Of a stretch of DNA of 64,000 nt, positions 46,201-54,283 are shown piece by piece. The DNA comes from CAZNPH01 sp964574985 (GTDB taxonomy: Bacteria; Bacteroidota; Bacteroidia; Bacteroidales; SM23-62): NCBI GenBank assembly GCA_964574985.1, contig CAZNPH010000014.1, forward strand, positions 47,308-111,307, written 5' to 3'. Position 1 is the first letter of the stretch, and each line of letters begins with the position of its first letter. Under the pieces are notes generated by a model. The model was not told the DNA's origin. It saw only the letters and a list, made by a program, of their open reading frames with translations, and searched no databases. Position numbers and translations under genes: made by a program.

Positions 46201-46980
46201 CAAAAGGAACAATATGACACACAGGATGCCGCTTCCCCCAACGGCCAGGTTTTTGTAACGCTGACGCTTTTGCAGCAGGATCAGTCTGCGCAGGCAAAAA
46301 AGCATAAGCAATAAGCCGGTAAAAAAAGATACCAGCAAAATGGCCTTCTGAAAACCGGGAATATCCGAACGCTCATCGATTTTTAAAGAAAACAGAAACC
46401 GGTTGTTGTAATCGTAAAGGGGACGGGTTCCCGGCTGTTTCCCAGGAATGATCTCCGAATCCCCGGGGATATGTTCAAAATCCCGGTAAAACCGGTTTTT
46501 CAGAAAACGGTTCTCATAATCATATTCGTACTTCAGGAGAATCAGTCCGTATAGCCGGTACGGCCCCATTTCCCTCTTCCTGGTCAGAAACCAGGCATTG
46601 CCTATAAAAACAGGTGAAGGGTGTGCCCCCCCCGGACTGATCAGGGCATTCCCGCCCACGCGGTTGTCTGACCAGAATATCATGGAATCGTTGAGAAAAA
46701 CAAAAAAGGCAAGTCCGTGCTCATCCAGAAAATTCCGGAATCTGATCGAATTTTCTTCAAAAAAAGTTTCGTGATCTGCATCCGCAAGGTCATTTTCCAG
46801 TTCCTGCAAATAACGACCGGCCTGGATCTGTTTGATCTCAACGGCCTCCCGGAATTTTCCCAGGTCACATTCCCCGATGCGTCGGTCGATGCCAATAAAC
46901 AAGGGATACCAAAGCAATGCTGCTCCTGCAACAATCAGAAGCAGGATTTTGAATGGTCTGACCTGAAGGGTAGTCATCAT
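43246..46980 (-). CDS. NtrY-like membrane histidine kinase
   Basis: A sensor kinase of about 1244 residues with an unusually large membrane/extracellular part: one N-terminal helix (LLLIVAGAALLWYPLFIGI), a sensor domain, a multi-helix membrane block (about six to eight helices in residues 220-480), a second extracytoplasmic region, helices, HAMP (SSRITQPLRMIRNRIG), then a HisKA domain with MAKQIAHEIKNPLTPMKLSIQHLRRAW and a HATPase_c with NLIKNAIQSIPEDRKG, DNGKGIPEEIGDRLFQPNFTTK and GMGLGLAIVKRVVENAGG. The H-box resembles NtrY. I chose ATG at 46978-46980. No response regulator is adjacent. It is co-transcribed with the AI-2E gene. Confidence 0.92.
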   Translation of the reverse strand: MMTTLQVRPFKILLLIVAGAALLWYPLFIGIDRRIGECDLGKFREAVEIKQIQAGRYLQELENDLADADHETFFEENSIRFRNFLDEHGLAFFVFLNDSMIFWSDNRVGGNALISPGGAHPSPVFIGNAWFLTRKREMGPYRLYGLILLKYEYDYENRFLKNRFYRDFEHIPGDSEIIPGKQPGTRPLYDYNNRFLFSLKIDERSDIPGFQKAILLVSFFTGLLLMLFCLRRLILLQKRQRYKNLAVGGSGILCVILFLLLATCDLPDTTVRSALFSPQQYASSNFLPSLGHLFMLSLFIFFIVYNFYRDFGFRQLTERASPVLRATVQFLFLCLVVLCLFFSGHLMRKLILDSNINFEPYRVLDLNAYSLAGFLIIGFFIASFVLLLDGYLLVYRKSLSVVWIVVHYLASILLIVLFCRMAGISCNPFLVIFFLLMFTTVLVIRTTGRFRYGYPAFVLLIFLFSLFVDYLTIHYSMQKRDKNMKVLAENLADEHDPVAEFLLSRLEDDLAKDPFIGSQLTGRYVNIDRIYNHLVREYFTGFWDKYDLQITVCSPRDSVYIQPPDDVWRHCYSFFDTLVKRTGVELPDSRFYFIDNLNGRISYFASVDYYPSRDTTGVMTLFIELDSRLIAEELGYPELLLEGKVRHNELLQGYSYAKYHKGQLITQSGGFPYSLEVSMYSGGNSKFRFIKRAGYDHLVYNINEDNTILLSHPVLNLIDVVISFTYIFIFYFLLLTLLLFLSNISLLRRSLRPDFKNKIQFTIISLLLVSFLLIGSGSIYYSIQQYRQRHYDDLSEKTQSVYIELVHKLEFERDITADWHSDKYLSLGELLIKFSNVFYTDINLYDEHGDLLATSREEIFDRELISRKIDPDAYLELVIRKQTEFVHDEKIGSLRYLSSYVPFMNSENQLLAYLNLPYFTRQNVLTREISNLIVAIVNFYVLLIFVSIILAVVMSSRITQPLRMIRNRIGKISLDGMNEKIEYHGEDEIGNLVNEYNNMVDQLAGSADLLARSERETAWREMAKQIAHEIKNPLTPMKLSIQHLRRAWQDDPEHWEENVKRISQNLIEQIDDLSSIATEFSNFAKMPRSEFQEVDMETKIKNAVSLFSDTKNVRFRIELQNDRKAMVLADREQVTRVFINLIKNAIQSIPEDRKGMIRIELRTVDGLAVVRVIDNGKGIPEEIGDRLFQPNFTTKTSGMGLGLAIVKRVVENAGGSVEYETKMGEGTVFIIRLPLISYPSNQTT

Positions 46981-47058
46981 GGGCGGATCTCCATTGGTGG
47001 TTATCCGGTAGCAAATGTAAGCATAATAACGATTCACAGGACCCGGGAAATAACAGCA

Positions 47059-47532
47059 TCATCCATGGTGATAGGGATGACCTTTCCAAATGCATAAAGC
47101 CCGGTAAAGCTGTTCCAGGAATACGATCCGGGCCAGCTGGCGGGAAAAGGTCATTCTTGAAAGTGAAAGGCAAAAATCGGCTCTTTCCTTTATGACCGGA
47201 CTTACCCCGTAGGCACCGCCGATTAAAAATACCACCGTCCGCCCACCGGCCATGATCCGCTTCCGGATAAATCCGGCAAATCCTTTCGATGAAAGCATTT
47301 TCCCTTTCTCGTCCAGCAAGACAAGGGTGTCATTCCGGTCAATATGGCGCAGCACTTTTTCCGCCTCTTTCTTCCTGATCAGGTCTTCTTTCAGGTTCCC
47401 GGTTCTTTTGATATCGGGTATAAAGTGTATGTCTGCAGGAAGGAACCGACCGATGCGTTTCACGTATTCCTTCACACCCTGTTCCACATAGGGAAGTTTT
47501 GAACGACCAAGTATCAGAATCTTAACCCGCAT
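47059..47532 (-). CDS. rlmH: 23S rRNA (pseudouridine1915-N3)-methyltransferase RlmH
   Basis: A 157-residue SPOUT methyltransferase that methylates pseudouridine 1915 in helix 69 of 23S rRNA. Landmarks: KEYVKRIGRFLP, LVLLDEKGKMLSSKGFAGFI, the SAM-binding knot FLIGGAYGVSPVIKERAD and the C-terminal MTFSRQLARIVFLEQLYRALCIWKGHPYHH. Full family length (155-160). Divergent from the DUF4783/nadC operon. Confidence 0.97.
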   Translation of the reverse strand: MRVKILILGRSKLPYVEQGVKEYVKRIGRFLPADIHFIPDIKRTGNLKEDLIRKKEAEKVLRHIDRNDTLVLLDEKGKMLSSKGFAGFIRKRIMAGGRTVVFLIGGAYGVSPVIKERADFCLSLSRMTFSRQLARIVFLEQLYRALCIWKGHPYHHG

Positions 47533-47624
47533 AAAAAGCTCTCCCGGATAAAAAAATATTACTCAGGACCGTTTTATCTGGTTCAGTTTTTGTTTCTTTG
47601 AAAATAAAAGTTACGGTTCGAATA

Positions 47625-48041
47625 ATGAAAAATATGGTCCTTTTTTTTTCGGTTTTTTTGATGTTCGCCCAAATGGCATCCGGGAAAACCGGGTATGCCT
47701 CACCGGATATACCGGAAGCCATACCCATCTCATTCAAGGCAGGGAATGCAAAGGAACTTTCAAAATTCTTCAATGAAAACATTGAGCTGGTCATACTCGG
47801 CAAGGAGGATGTATACAGTAAATCGCAGGCAGAACAGATACTGAAAGACTTTTTCGATCAACACAAACCCACATCCTTTACAATCCTTTTTGAAGGGGGA
47901 AAAGAAACCAGCAAATATGCCATCGGCAGCCTGAAAACCTCTGCAGGGAACTACCGGGTTTATTTTCTGATCAAAAAACAGAACGGGGCCACATTGATCC
48001 ACCGGCTCAGAATCGAGGAAGAAGATGAACAAAACCTATAG
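47625..48041 (+). CDS. DUF4783 domain-containing exported protein
   Basis: A secreted protein of about 138 residues: signal peptide MKNMVLFFSVFLMFAQMASG, then an NTF2-like domain (AISFKAG-type start PIPISFKAGNAKELSKFF, LGKEDVYSKSQAEQILKDFF, SAGNYRVYFLIKKQNGATLIHRLRIEE) characteristic of DUF4783. Role unknown. ATG at 47625 is used. An upstream TTG (47598) only adds eight codons. Its end overlaps nadC by 17 bases. Confidence 0.88.
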   Translation: MKNMVLFFSVFLMFAQMASGKTGYASPDIPEAIPISFKAGNAKELSKFFNENIELVILGKEDVYSKSQAEQILKDFFDQHKPTSFTILFEGGKETSKYAIGSLKTSAGNYRVYFLIKKQNGATLIHRLRIEEEDEQNL

Positions 48042-48882
48042 GAAAAATCTCGCTTCGTTCATTGACGCCGCACTGAAAGAAGACATTGGAGAAGGAGACC
48101 ACACGACTTTTTCCTGCATTCCCGGATCAGCCCGGGGCAAAGCAAATTGTGTTTCCAGGGGGAATGGCATTATTTCCGGAGTGGAAGTCAGCCGGAGGAT
48201 CTTCCAGGCCTTTGATCCCGATGTTGAATTCACCATCCTTGCAAAAGACGGTTCCCATATCCACCCGGGGGATATACCCTTTACCGTAACCGGAAGGATC
48301 CGGTCCATCCTTCAGCTCGAGCGTTTTGTGCTGAATGTGCTGCAAAGAATGAGCGGCATCGCCACACTGACCCACTCCTACGTCGGTCAGTTGAAAGGGC
48401 TCAAGACCAAGATCATGGATACACGAAAGACCACACCCTGCATGCGGTTTCTGGAAAAAGAAGCCGTCCGGACAGGAGGAGGAGAAAATCACAGGATGGG
48501 CCTGTATGACATGATCATGCTGAAAGACAACCATATTGATTATGCCGGGGGCATTGAGAATGCCATCGCAAGGGTCCGTGAATACCTTCAGAAAATCAAA
48601 AAGAACCTGCCTGTTGAAATCGAAGCCAGGAACCTGGACGACGTGCGGAGGATCATAAACGCGGGCATGGCACAAAGGATCCTGCTGGACAATTTCACCG
48701 TCGGGGATACCCGTAAAGCGGTAGAAATGATCAATGGGCGTTTTGAAACTGAATCTTCGGGAGGGATCACCCTGAAAACCATCAGGTCATATGCAGAATG
48801 CGGTGTGGATTATATTTCGGTCGGGGCACTGACCCACCGGTTCAAAAGCCTTGATCTCAGTTTAAAAGCAGAAGTGACCTGA
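48025..48882 (+). CDS. nadC: Nicotinate-nucleotide pyrophosphorylase (carboxylating)
   Basis: A 285-residue quinolinate phosphoribosyltransferase that forms nicotinate mononucleotide from quinolinate and PRPP in de novo NAD synthesis. Landmarks: ALKEDIGEGDHTTFSCIP, ERFVLNVLQRMSGIATLTH, DTRKTTPCMRFLEKEAVRTGGGENHRMGLYDMIMLKDNH and the C-terminal ITLKTIRSYAECGVDYISVGALTH. Complete. It overlaps the DUF4783 gene and is followed after three bases by the YihY gene. Confidence 0.97.
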   Translation: MNKTYRKNLASFIDAALKEDIGEGDHTTFSCIPGSARGKANCVSRGNGIISGVEVSRRIFQAFDPDVEFTILAKDGSHIHPGDIPFTVTGRIRSILQLERFVLNVLQRMSGIATLTHSYVGQLKGLKTKIMDTRKTTPCMRFLEKEAVRTGGGENHRMGLYDMIMLKDNHIDYAGGIENAIARVREYLQKIKKNLPVEIEARNLDDVRRIINAGMAQRILLDNFTVGDTRKAVEMINGRFETESSGGITLKTIRSYAECGVDYISVGALTHRFKSLDLSLKAEVT

Positions 48883-48885
48883 CCC

Positions 48886-49836
48886 ATGTCAAAAAAAGAA
48901 AATACCCGGATTCAACCGGGCAGAATCGGGAGGGCCTGTCAGAAAGTAAAAGAGAAAGCCACAAACGTATCTCTTCCCGGATTTGAAAACATCCCCATCC
49001 ACGATGTGATCTCCTTCTTTATCCGGGGCATACAAAAAGGATCCCTGACTACAAGGGCCTCGTCCATTGCATTCCACTTTTTCATGGCACTGCTGCCCGC
49101 CATCATTTTTTTCTTTACACTGATCCCCTATATTCCGGTCAACAATTTCCAGGAAGGCATCCTCAGCCTTTCCAAGGACATTTTTCCGGAAGATGTATAC
49201 AATGTTTTGGAATCTACCCTCAAGGACATGTTCAAAAAAAGGAGCGCACTTACCTTTATCGGGTTCATGATCGCCATGATCTTTTCAACCAACGGTTTCA
49301 ATGCCATGATCATCGCATTCAACGAAACCTACCATACGGTTGAAACCCGGAGCTGGCTGGAAAGGAGAATCGTTGCCCTTGTCCTTGTGATCATTATTTT
49401 CATACTGCTCACCACGGCCATCAGTCTGATCGTTTTCAGCAGGGTAGGTGTCAGAAAACTGGTGGAAACGGGTATGATGCGTATCGATCTTACCTATTAC
49501 CTGCTCATGGCCGGTAAATGGATCATCGTTTTTGCCCTGATTTTTTCAGCCATTTCCTTTTTGTATTATCTGGCTCCTTCCCGGAAATCACAATGGAGAT
49601 TTTTTTCCGCCGGTTCGACGCTGGCCACCATACTTACCGTACTGACCTCGTTGATCTTCTCTTATTTCTTTAATCATTTCGGCCAGCTGAATAAGTTTTA
49701 CGGATCCATCGGGACACTGATCATGACCATGCTCTGGTTGTACTTCAACGCCATTGCTTTGCTGATCGGCTTTGAACTGAATGCCAGTATCAAGAATGCC
49801 CGGCTCGAACTTGAGGACAACAATGATCAGCTCTGA
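48886..49836 (+). CDS. YihY/BrkB-family inner membrane protein
   Basis: A 316-residue polytopic protein with six membrane helices in the YihY/UPF0761 pattern: SLTTRASSIAFHFFMALLPAIIFFFTLIPYIP, the conserved FIGFMIAMIFSTNGFNAMIIAFNETYHTVETRSW, and FGQLNKFYGSIGTLIMTMLWLYFNAIALLIGFELNA. Members were once called RNase BN but are not RNases. The function is unclear, perhaps transport or lipid scrambling. Last gene of the DUF4783-nadC-YihY operon. Confidence 0.92.
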   Translation: MSKKENTRIQPGRIGRACQKVKEKATNVSLPGFENIPIHDVISFFIRGIQKGSLTTRASSIAFHFFMALLPAIIFFFTLIPYIPVNNFQEGILSLSKDIFPEDVYNVLESTLKDMFKKRSALTFIGFMIAMIFSTNGFNAMIIAFNETYHTVETRSWLERRIVALVLVIIIFILLTTAISLIVFSRVGVRKLVETGMMRIDLTYYLLMAGKWIIVFALIFSAISFLYYLAPSRKSQWRFFSAGSTLATILTVLTSLIFSYFFNHFGQLNKFYGSIGTLIMTMLWLYFNAIALLIGFELNASIKNARLELEDNNDQL

Positions 49837-49862
49837 AGACAACCGCGGAAAATCCGGACCCT

Positions 49863-52493
49863 TTATTCAAGTTCCCCGATCCTTTCCCGGAGGATGAGGA
49901 TTTTATGCTCGGCATCTTTCTTTTTGTCTTTTTCCTTCTCCACCACCCTGGAGGGAGCATTGTTCACAAATCCATCATTGTCAAGGTTCTTCATTACCGA
50001 TTTCAGGAAGCCTTCTGCGTATTCAAGCTCCTTTTTAAGCCTTGCGAGCTCTTCTTTCTTGCAGGCCGCATCACGAAGGGGTACATAAAATTCCGCTGTC
50101 CTGACCCGGAAAGAAACCGCATCTTCAGGTTTTTCGGAAATTTGCTCCAGATCCCGGATTTTTCCCAGTTTCCGGATCACACAATGAAAATCCGGGCAAT
50201 AATCATCACGAAGGACCTTTACCTTCAGGTCAAGCAACCGGCTTGGGGGAATGTTTTTTTCATTTCGCAGGTTGCGCAGTGATGCGACGATCTCCCTGAC
50301 CTGTTCGAATTCATTGATGATCTTTTGATCGTATGTTCCTTTTTCAGGGAAATTCGCGGTCATGATGCATTCGCCGGGTCCCCTGTCCCCGGTCTGATGC
50401 CATATCTCTTCGGTGATAAAGGGCATGAAGGGGTGAAGGAGTTTGAGAAGTTTTTCAAGGAATTCATTGGCTTGCCTGCAGGTTTCAGGATCCACGGGTT
50501 CTTTGTATCCCGGTTTGACGGTCTCCAGGTACCAGGAAGAAAAATCATCCCAGAACAACCGGTAAACGGTCATCAAAGCTTCCGAGATCCTGTAATCTGA
50601 AAACTGCTTTTCCATGCTGTTGATGCCTGATTGCAGGCGTTGTTCAAACCACGCTCCCGCCATCACGGAATGTTCGGGAGGAGTATGTCCGGCATCCACT
50701 TTCCACTGACGGATCAGGCGAAACGCGTTCCATATCTTATTGCCGAAATTCCGTCCCTGCAGGGGCAAGTCATCATCGTACAGCAAATCTCCTCCTGCCG
50801 GGGAACACAGCAACATGCCAACACGTACACCATCTGCACTGTATTTTTTGATCAGTTCCATGGGTTCGGGTGAATTCCCCAGGGATTTCGACATTTTCCT
50901 TCGTTTGCTGTCACGTACAATGCCCGTAAGATATACATTTCGAAAAGGTTTTTCATGGGCATATTCATATCCGGCAATGATCATCCTGGCCACCCAGAAA
51001 AAAAGGATCTCCGGGGCAGTGACCAGATCATCGGTGGGATAATAATACCGGAAATCGGCATTGTCCGGATCCCGGATCCCGTCAAAAACAGCAATTGGCC
51101 AAAGCCATGAGGAAAACCATGTATCCAGTACATCTTCATCCTGTCTGATATCATCGATCCGGAGCTCATGATCACCGGTTTTTTCGACTGCTTTCAGGAG
51201 AGCTTCCTCTGCAGAACGGGCCACAACGTATTTCCCGGTATCCCCGATATAATAAGCCGGTATCCTGTGCCCCCACCAAAGCTGCCTGGATATGCACCAA
51301 TCCTTTACATTTTCCATCCAGCGTTTGTATGTATTCTTGAATTTTTTAGGGACCAACCGGATGTTATCATTCAATATATTCTCCAGCGCCGGCCTGGCAA
51401 GCTCTTTCATTTTCAGGAACCATTGCAGGGAGAGTCTGGGTTCAATCACGGCATCGGTCCTTTCCGAAAAACCGATTTTGTTGATATACTCCTCAACTCT
51501 AACCAGATGTCCCTCCTTTTCCAGTTCCCTGACCATGGCTTTCCTTGCTTCGAAACGGTCCATTCCGACAAAGAATCCGGCCGCTTCGGAAAGGCTTCCG
51601 TCTTCATTCAGAATATCGATGCTTTTCAGACTGTGCCGCAATCCGATGGCATGATCGTTCTCATCGTGGGCAGGGGTGATCTTCAGGGCACCTGTCCCGA
51701 ATTCCATATCCACATATTCATCCCGGATGAGGGGAACCGGCCTGTTCAGGAGCGGAACAAGTATCCTTTTCTTTTCATAGGGGCTGAAACGTTTGTCTGC
51801 AGGATGCACTGCCACCGCAGTATCCCCCAGTATGGTCTCCGGCCGGGTGGTGGCAATGGTGATCCAGTCATTTGAACCTTCAACCCGGTAACGTACGTAA
51901 TACAATTTGGACCTGACTTCCCTGTAGTTCACCTCCTCATCCGAAATGGCGGTTCTTGCCACCGGATCCCAGTTGACCATGCGGGTTCCCCGGTAAATGT
52001 ATCCCTTTTCATACATATCAATAAAAACCGAAATCACGCTCTCATAATAGGCATCATCCATGGTAAACCGGGTCCGGCTCCAGTCGCAGGAAGCTCCCAG
52101 CATTTTAAGCTGTTCAAGAATGATATTCCCGTGTTTTTCTTTCCACTCCCAGGCATGAAGCAGGAATTCCCCGCGGGGGAGATCGGATTTTTTTATCTTT
52201 CTTTTTTTCATATCCGCAACCACCCTGGCTTCGGTAGCAATGGAAGCATGATCGGTGCCCGGGACCCAGAGGGCATTTTTCCCTTCCATTCGTTTCTTGC
52301 GTATCAATACGTCCTGGATGGTATTGTTCAGCATGTGCCCCATGTGAAGGACTCCGGTCACGTTGGGCGGGGGGATCACAATGGTATAAGGTTCACGTCC
52401 GTCCGGAACAGACCTGAAATAACCGTTCTTCATCCAGTAGTGGTACCACTTTTTTTCCGTTTTTGACGGATCGTATTTCGAAGGAATGGACAT
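49863..52493 (-). CDS. valS: Valyl-tRNA synthetase
   Basis: An 876-residue class I aminoacyl-tRNA synthetase that charges tRNA-Val. ATP-binding HIGH-like HMGH at residues 50-53 in PPPNVTGVLHMGHML and KMSKS in SKRRKMSKSLGNS are present. The editing domain (CP1) lies between (TIATTRPETILGDTAVAVHP). The C-terminal coiled coil (EELARLKKELEYAEGFL) is typical for ValS. Complete. A TAnnTTTG box lies 45 bases upstream. Confidence 0.98.
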   Translation of the reverse strand: MSIPSKYDPSKTEKKWYHYWMKNGYFRSVPDGREPYTIVIPPPNVTGVLHMGHMLNNTIQDVLIRKKRMEGKNALWVPGTDHASIATEARVVADMKKRKIKKSDLPRGEFLLHAWEWKEKHGNIILEQLKMLGASCDWSRTRFTMDDAYYESVISVFIDMYEKGYIYRGTRMVNWDPVARTAISDEEVNYREVRSKLYYVRYRVEGSNDWITIATTRPETILGDTAVAVHPADKRFSPYEKKRILVPLLNRPVPLIRDEYVDMEFGTGALKITPAHDENDHAIGLRHSLKSIDILNEDGSLSEAAGFFVGMDRFEARKAMVRELEKEGHLVRVEEYINKIGFSERTDAVIEPRLSLQWFLKMKELARPALENILNDNIRLVPKKFKNTYKRWMENVKDWCISRQLWWGHRIPAYYIGDTGKYVVARSAEEALLKAVEKTGDHELRIDDIRQDEDVLDTWFSSWLWPIAVFDGIRDPDNADFRYYYPTDDLVTAPEILFFWVARMIIAGYEYAHEKPFRNVYLTGIVRDSKRRKMSKSLGNSPEPMELIKKYSADGVRVGMLLCSPAGGDLLYDDDLPLQGRNFGNKIWNAFRLIRQWKVDAGHTPPEHSVMAGAWFEQRLQSGINSMEKQFSDYRISEALMTVYRLFWDDFSSWYLETVKPGYKEPVDPETCRQANEFLEKLLKLLHPFMPFITEEIWHQTGDRGPGECIMTANFPEKGTYDQKIINEFEQVREIVASLRNLRNEKNIPPSRLLDLKVKVLRDDYCPDFHCVIRKLGKIRDLEQISEKPEDAVSFRVRTAEFYVPLRDAACKKEELARLKKELEYAEGFLKSVMKNLDNDGFVNNAPSRVVEKEKDKKKDAEHKILILRERIGELE

Positions 52494-52537
52494 TTTTCCG
52501 GTCTGTTTATTGTATGAAGATTTGCCGGCAGATTCGG

Positions 52538-52545
52538 CAAAATTA
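52538..52545 (-). promoter_or_regulatory. Candidate -7 box for valS
   Basis: TAATTTTG on the minus strand matches TAnnTTTG, 45 bases before the valS start. The same octamer is found on the opposite strand at 52609-52616 for the divergent gene. Confidence 0.4.
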
Positions 52546-52608
52546 GTAAAATCTGAAGGATTCCACCGGTTGGCTGTTCAATTTCATGTTTTAATTTACA
52601 AATTCCAT

Positions 52609-52616
52609 TAATTTTG
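52609..52616 (+). promoter_or_regulatory. Candidate -7 box for the DUF1573 gene
   Basis: TAATTTTG on the plus strand matches TAnnTTTG and lies 28 bases before the ATG at 52644. This favours the ATG start over the TTG at 52614, which would lie inside the box. Confidence 0.4.
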
Positions 52617-52643
52617 TCATGGATATCAAAATCCTGTTTGGTG

Positions 52644-53057
52644 ATGCACTGCAAATTCTGTCATTGGTTTTTGTTCTTTCTTATCCTGTCGGGCTGTGTT
52701 GACCGTGAGCCCTCCGGCACGAAGGAAAAACCGGAGATCGTATTTGAAAACACCACCCATGATTTCGGCCAGGTAGCCCATGCCGGGAAAGCCAACTGCA
52801 GTTTCCGTTTTGTCAACAAGGGCAATGCCCCCCTGCTTCTGGTCCATGTCCGGGCCACCTGTGGATGCACCACTCCGGAATGGCCCGGAGAACCCATCGA
52901 AAAGGGACAGGACGGAAAAATAACCGTTCGTTATGATACCCGCAGGACCGGTCGTTTCGTCAAATCAATCATCGTATATTCCAATGCATCGAATTCGCCG
53001 GTTAAACTGATCATCAGCGGGCGCATTCTCCCCCAGGAAACCGTTGATAAATCCTAA
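52644..53057 (+). CDS. DUF1573 domain lipoprotein
   Basis: A lipoprotein of about 137 residues: leader HCKFCHWFLFFLILSGC with lipobox, then a DUF1573 Ig-like domain (FENTTHDFGQVAHAGKANCSFRFVNKGNAPLLLVHVRATCGCTTPEWP) typical of Bacteroidota envelope proteins. Function unknown. ATG at 52644 is preferred on signal peptide and promoter position. It runs into the aminotransferase gene with ten bases between stop and start. Confidence 0.88.
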   Translation: MHCKFCHWFLFFLILSGCVDREPSGTKEKPEIVFENTTHDFGQVAHAGKANCSFRFVNKGNAPLLLVHVRATCGCTTPEWPGEPIEKGQDGKITVRYDTRRTGRFVKSIIVYSNASNSPVKLIISGRILPQETVDKS

Positions 53058-53067
53058 AAAAAACATC

Positions 53068-54273
53068 ATGCCAGAACTATCCAGCCGGGCCCGTATGATC
53101 CCGGAATCACCCATACGAAAGCTTGCCCCCCTGGCCGAAGAAGCCAAAAAAAAGGGACGGAAGATATTTCAGCTGAACATCGGACAACCTGACATCCCCA
53201 CCCTTCCGGAAGCACTCGATGCCGTTCGCACCATCACCCACAAAGTGATTGAATACAGCCATTCGGCGGGCAATGAAACATACAGGAAAAAACTTGCCGG
53301 CTATTACCGGGATCACGGGATCGACATCGATCATACCAACATTCTGGTAACCACCGGTGGTTCCGAAGCCATTCTTTTTGCCATGCTGTCATGCCTGGAT
53401 CCCGGGGACGAGGTCATCGTGCCGGAACCCTATTATGCCAATTACAACGGTTTTGCAGTAGCTGCAGGGATAAAGATCATCCCCGTAACCTCCTTTATTG
53501 AGCAGGATTTTTCACTGCCCCCCGTTGAAGAATTCGAAAAACGGATCGGCCCCCGTACCCGCGGGGTGATCATCTGCAATCCCAACAATCCGACCGGATA
53601 TCTTTATTCCGCCGAAGAACTCGAAAAAATCAGAAAACTGATCATCAAACATGACCTGTGCCTTTTTTCCGATGAAGTCTACAGGGAATTCTGCTATGAC
53701 GGAGCGGTCCATATTCCGTCCCTGAATCTTGAAGGAACCGCCCGGCATGTGGTTATGGTGGATTCCATATCCAAAAGGTACAGTGCCTGCGGGGTCAGAA
53801 TAGGAACACTGGTCAGCCGGAACATGGAGGTTATCCGTACCGCACTGAAACTCGGTCAGGCACGGCTGAGTCCGCCCGGCTTCGGGCAGATCTTCGGTGA
53901 AGCGGCACTGGACACCATCACCGATGAATATTTTTCAACAGTCAGCCGGGAATACGTCCAAAGAAGAAACTTCCTGGTGGAAGCACTGAATGAGATGGAG
54001 GGCGTTCTTTGTCCAAAACCGAAAGGTGCATTCTATGCCATGGCCCGGCTCCCGGTCGATAATGCCGACCGGTTTGTCCAGTGGCTTCTGACAGATTTTG
54101 AATACAAGAACCAGACCCTCATGCTGGCTCCTGCCTCGGGATTTTATTCCGATCCCGGACTGGGTACCCGGGAAGTCCGCATTGCCTATGTACTGAACAT
54201 TGAAGATCTCCGCGATGCCATGATATGCCTTGAGCGGGCACTCAGGGAATATCCCGGCAGAAAGATCAAATAA
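53068..54273 (+). CDS. Class I/II PLP-dependent aminotransferase
   Basis: A fold-type I aminotransferase of about 401 residues in the aspartate/aromatic aminotransferase group. IFQLNIGQPDIPTLPEAL opens the protein, GGSEAILFAMLSCLDPGDEVIVPEPYYANY lies near the cofactor phosphate, NPNNPTGYLYS binds PLP, SDEVYREF carries the Asp, and the Schiff-base Lys is in VDSISKRYSACGVRIG. The Arg binding the substrate carboxylate is in REVRIAYVLN near the end. The substrate cannot be fixed from sequence. ATG at 53068 is preferred over TTG at 53044. Confidence 0.92.
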   Translation: MPELSSRARMIPESPIRKLAPLAEEAKKKGRKIFQLNIGQPDIPTLPEALDAVRTITHKVIEYSHSAGNETYRKKLAGYYRDHGIDIDHTNILVTTGGSEAILFAMLSCLDPGDEVIVPEPYYANYNGFAVAAGIKIIPVTSFIEQDFSLPPVEEFEKRIGPRTRGVIICNPNNPTGYLYSAEELEKIRKLIIKHDLCLFSDEVYREFCYDGAVHIPSLNLEGTARHVVMVDSISKRYSACGVRIGTLVSRNMEVIRTALKLGQARLSPPGFGQIFGEAALDTITDEYFSTVSREYVQRRNFLVEALNEMEGVLCPKPKGAFYAMARLPVDNADRFVQWLLTDFEYKNQTLMLAPASGFYSDPGLGTREVRIAYVLNIEDLRDAMICLERALREYPGRKIK

Positions 54274-54283
54274 AGCAGACTGT

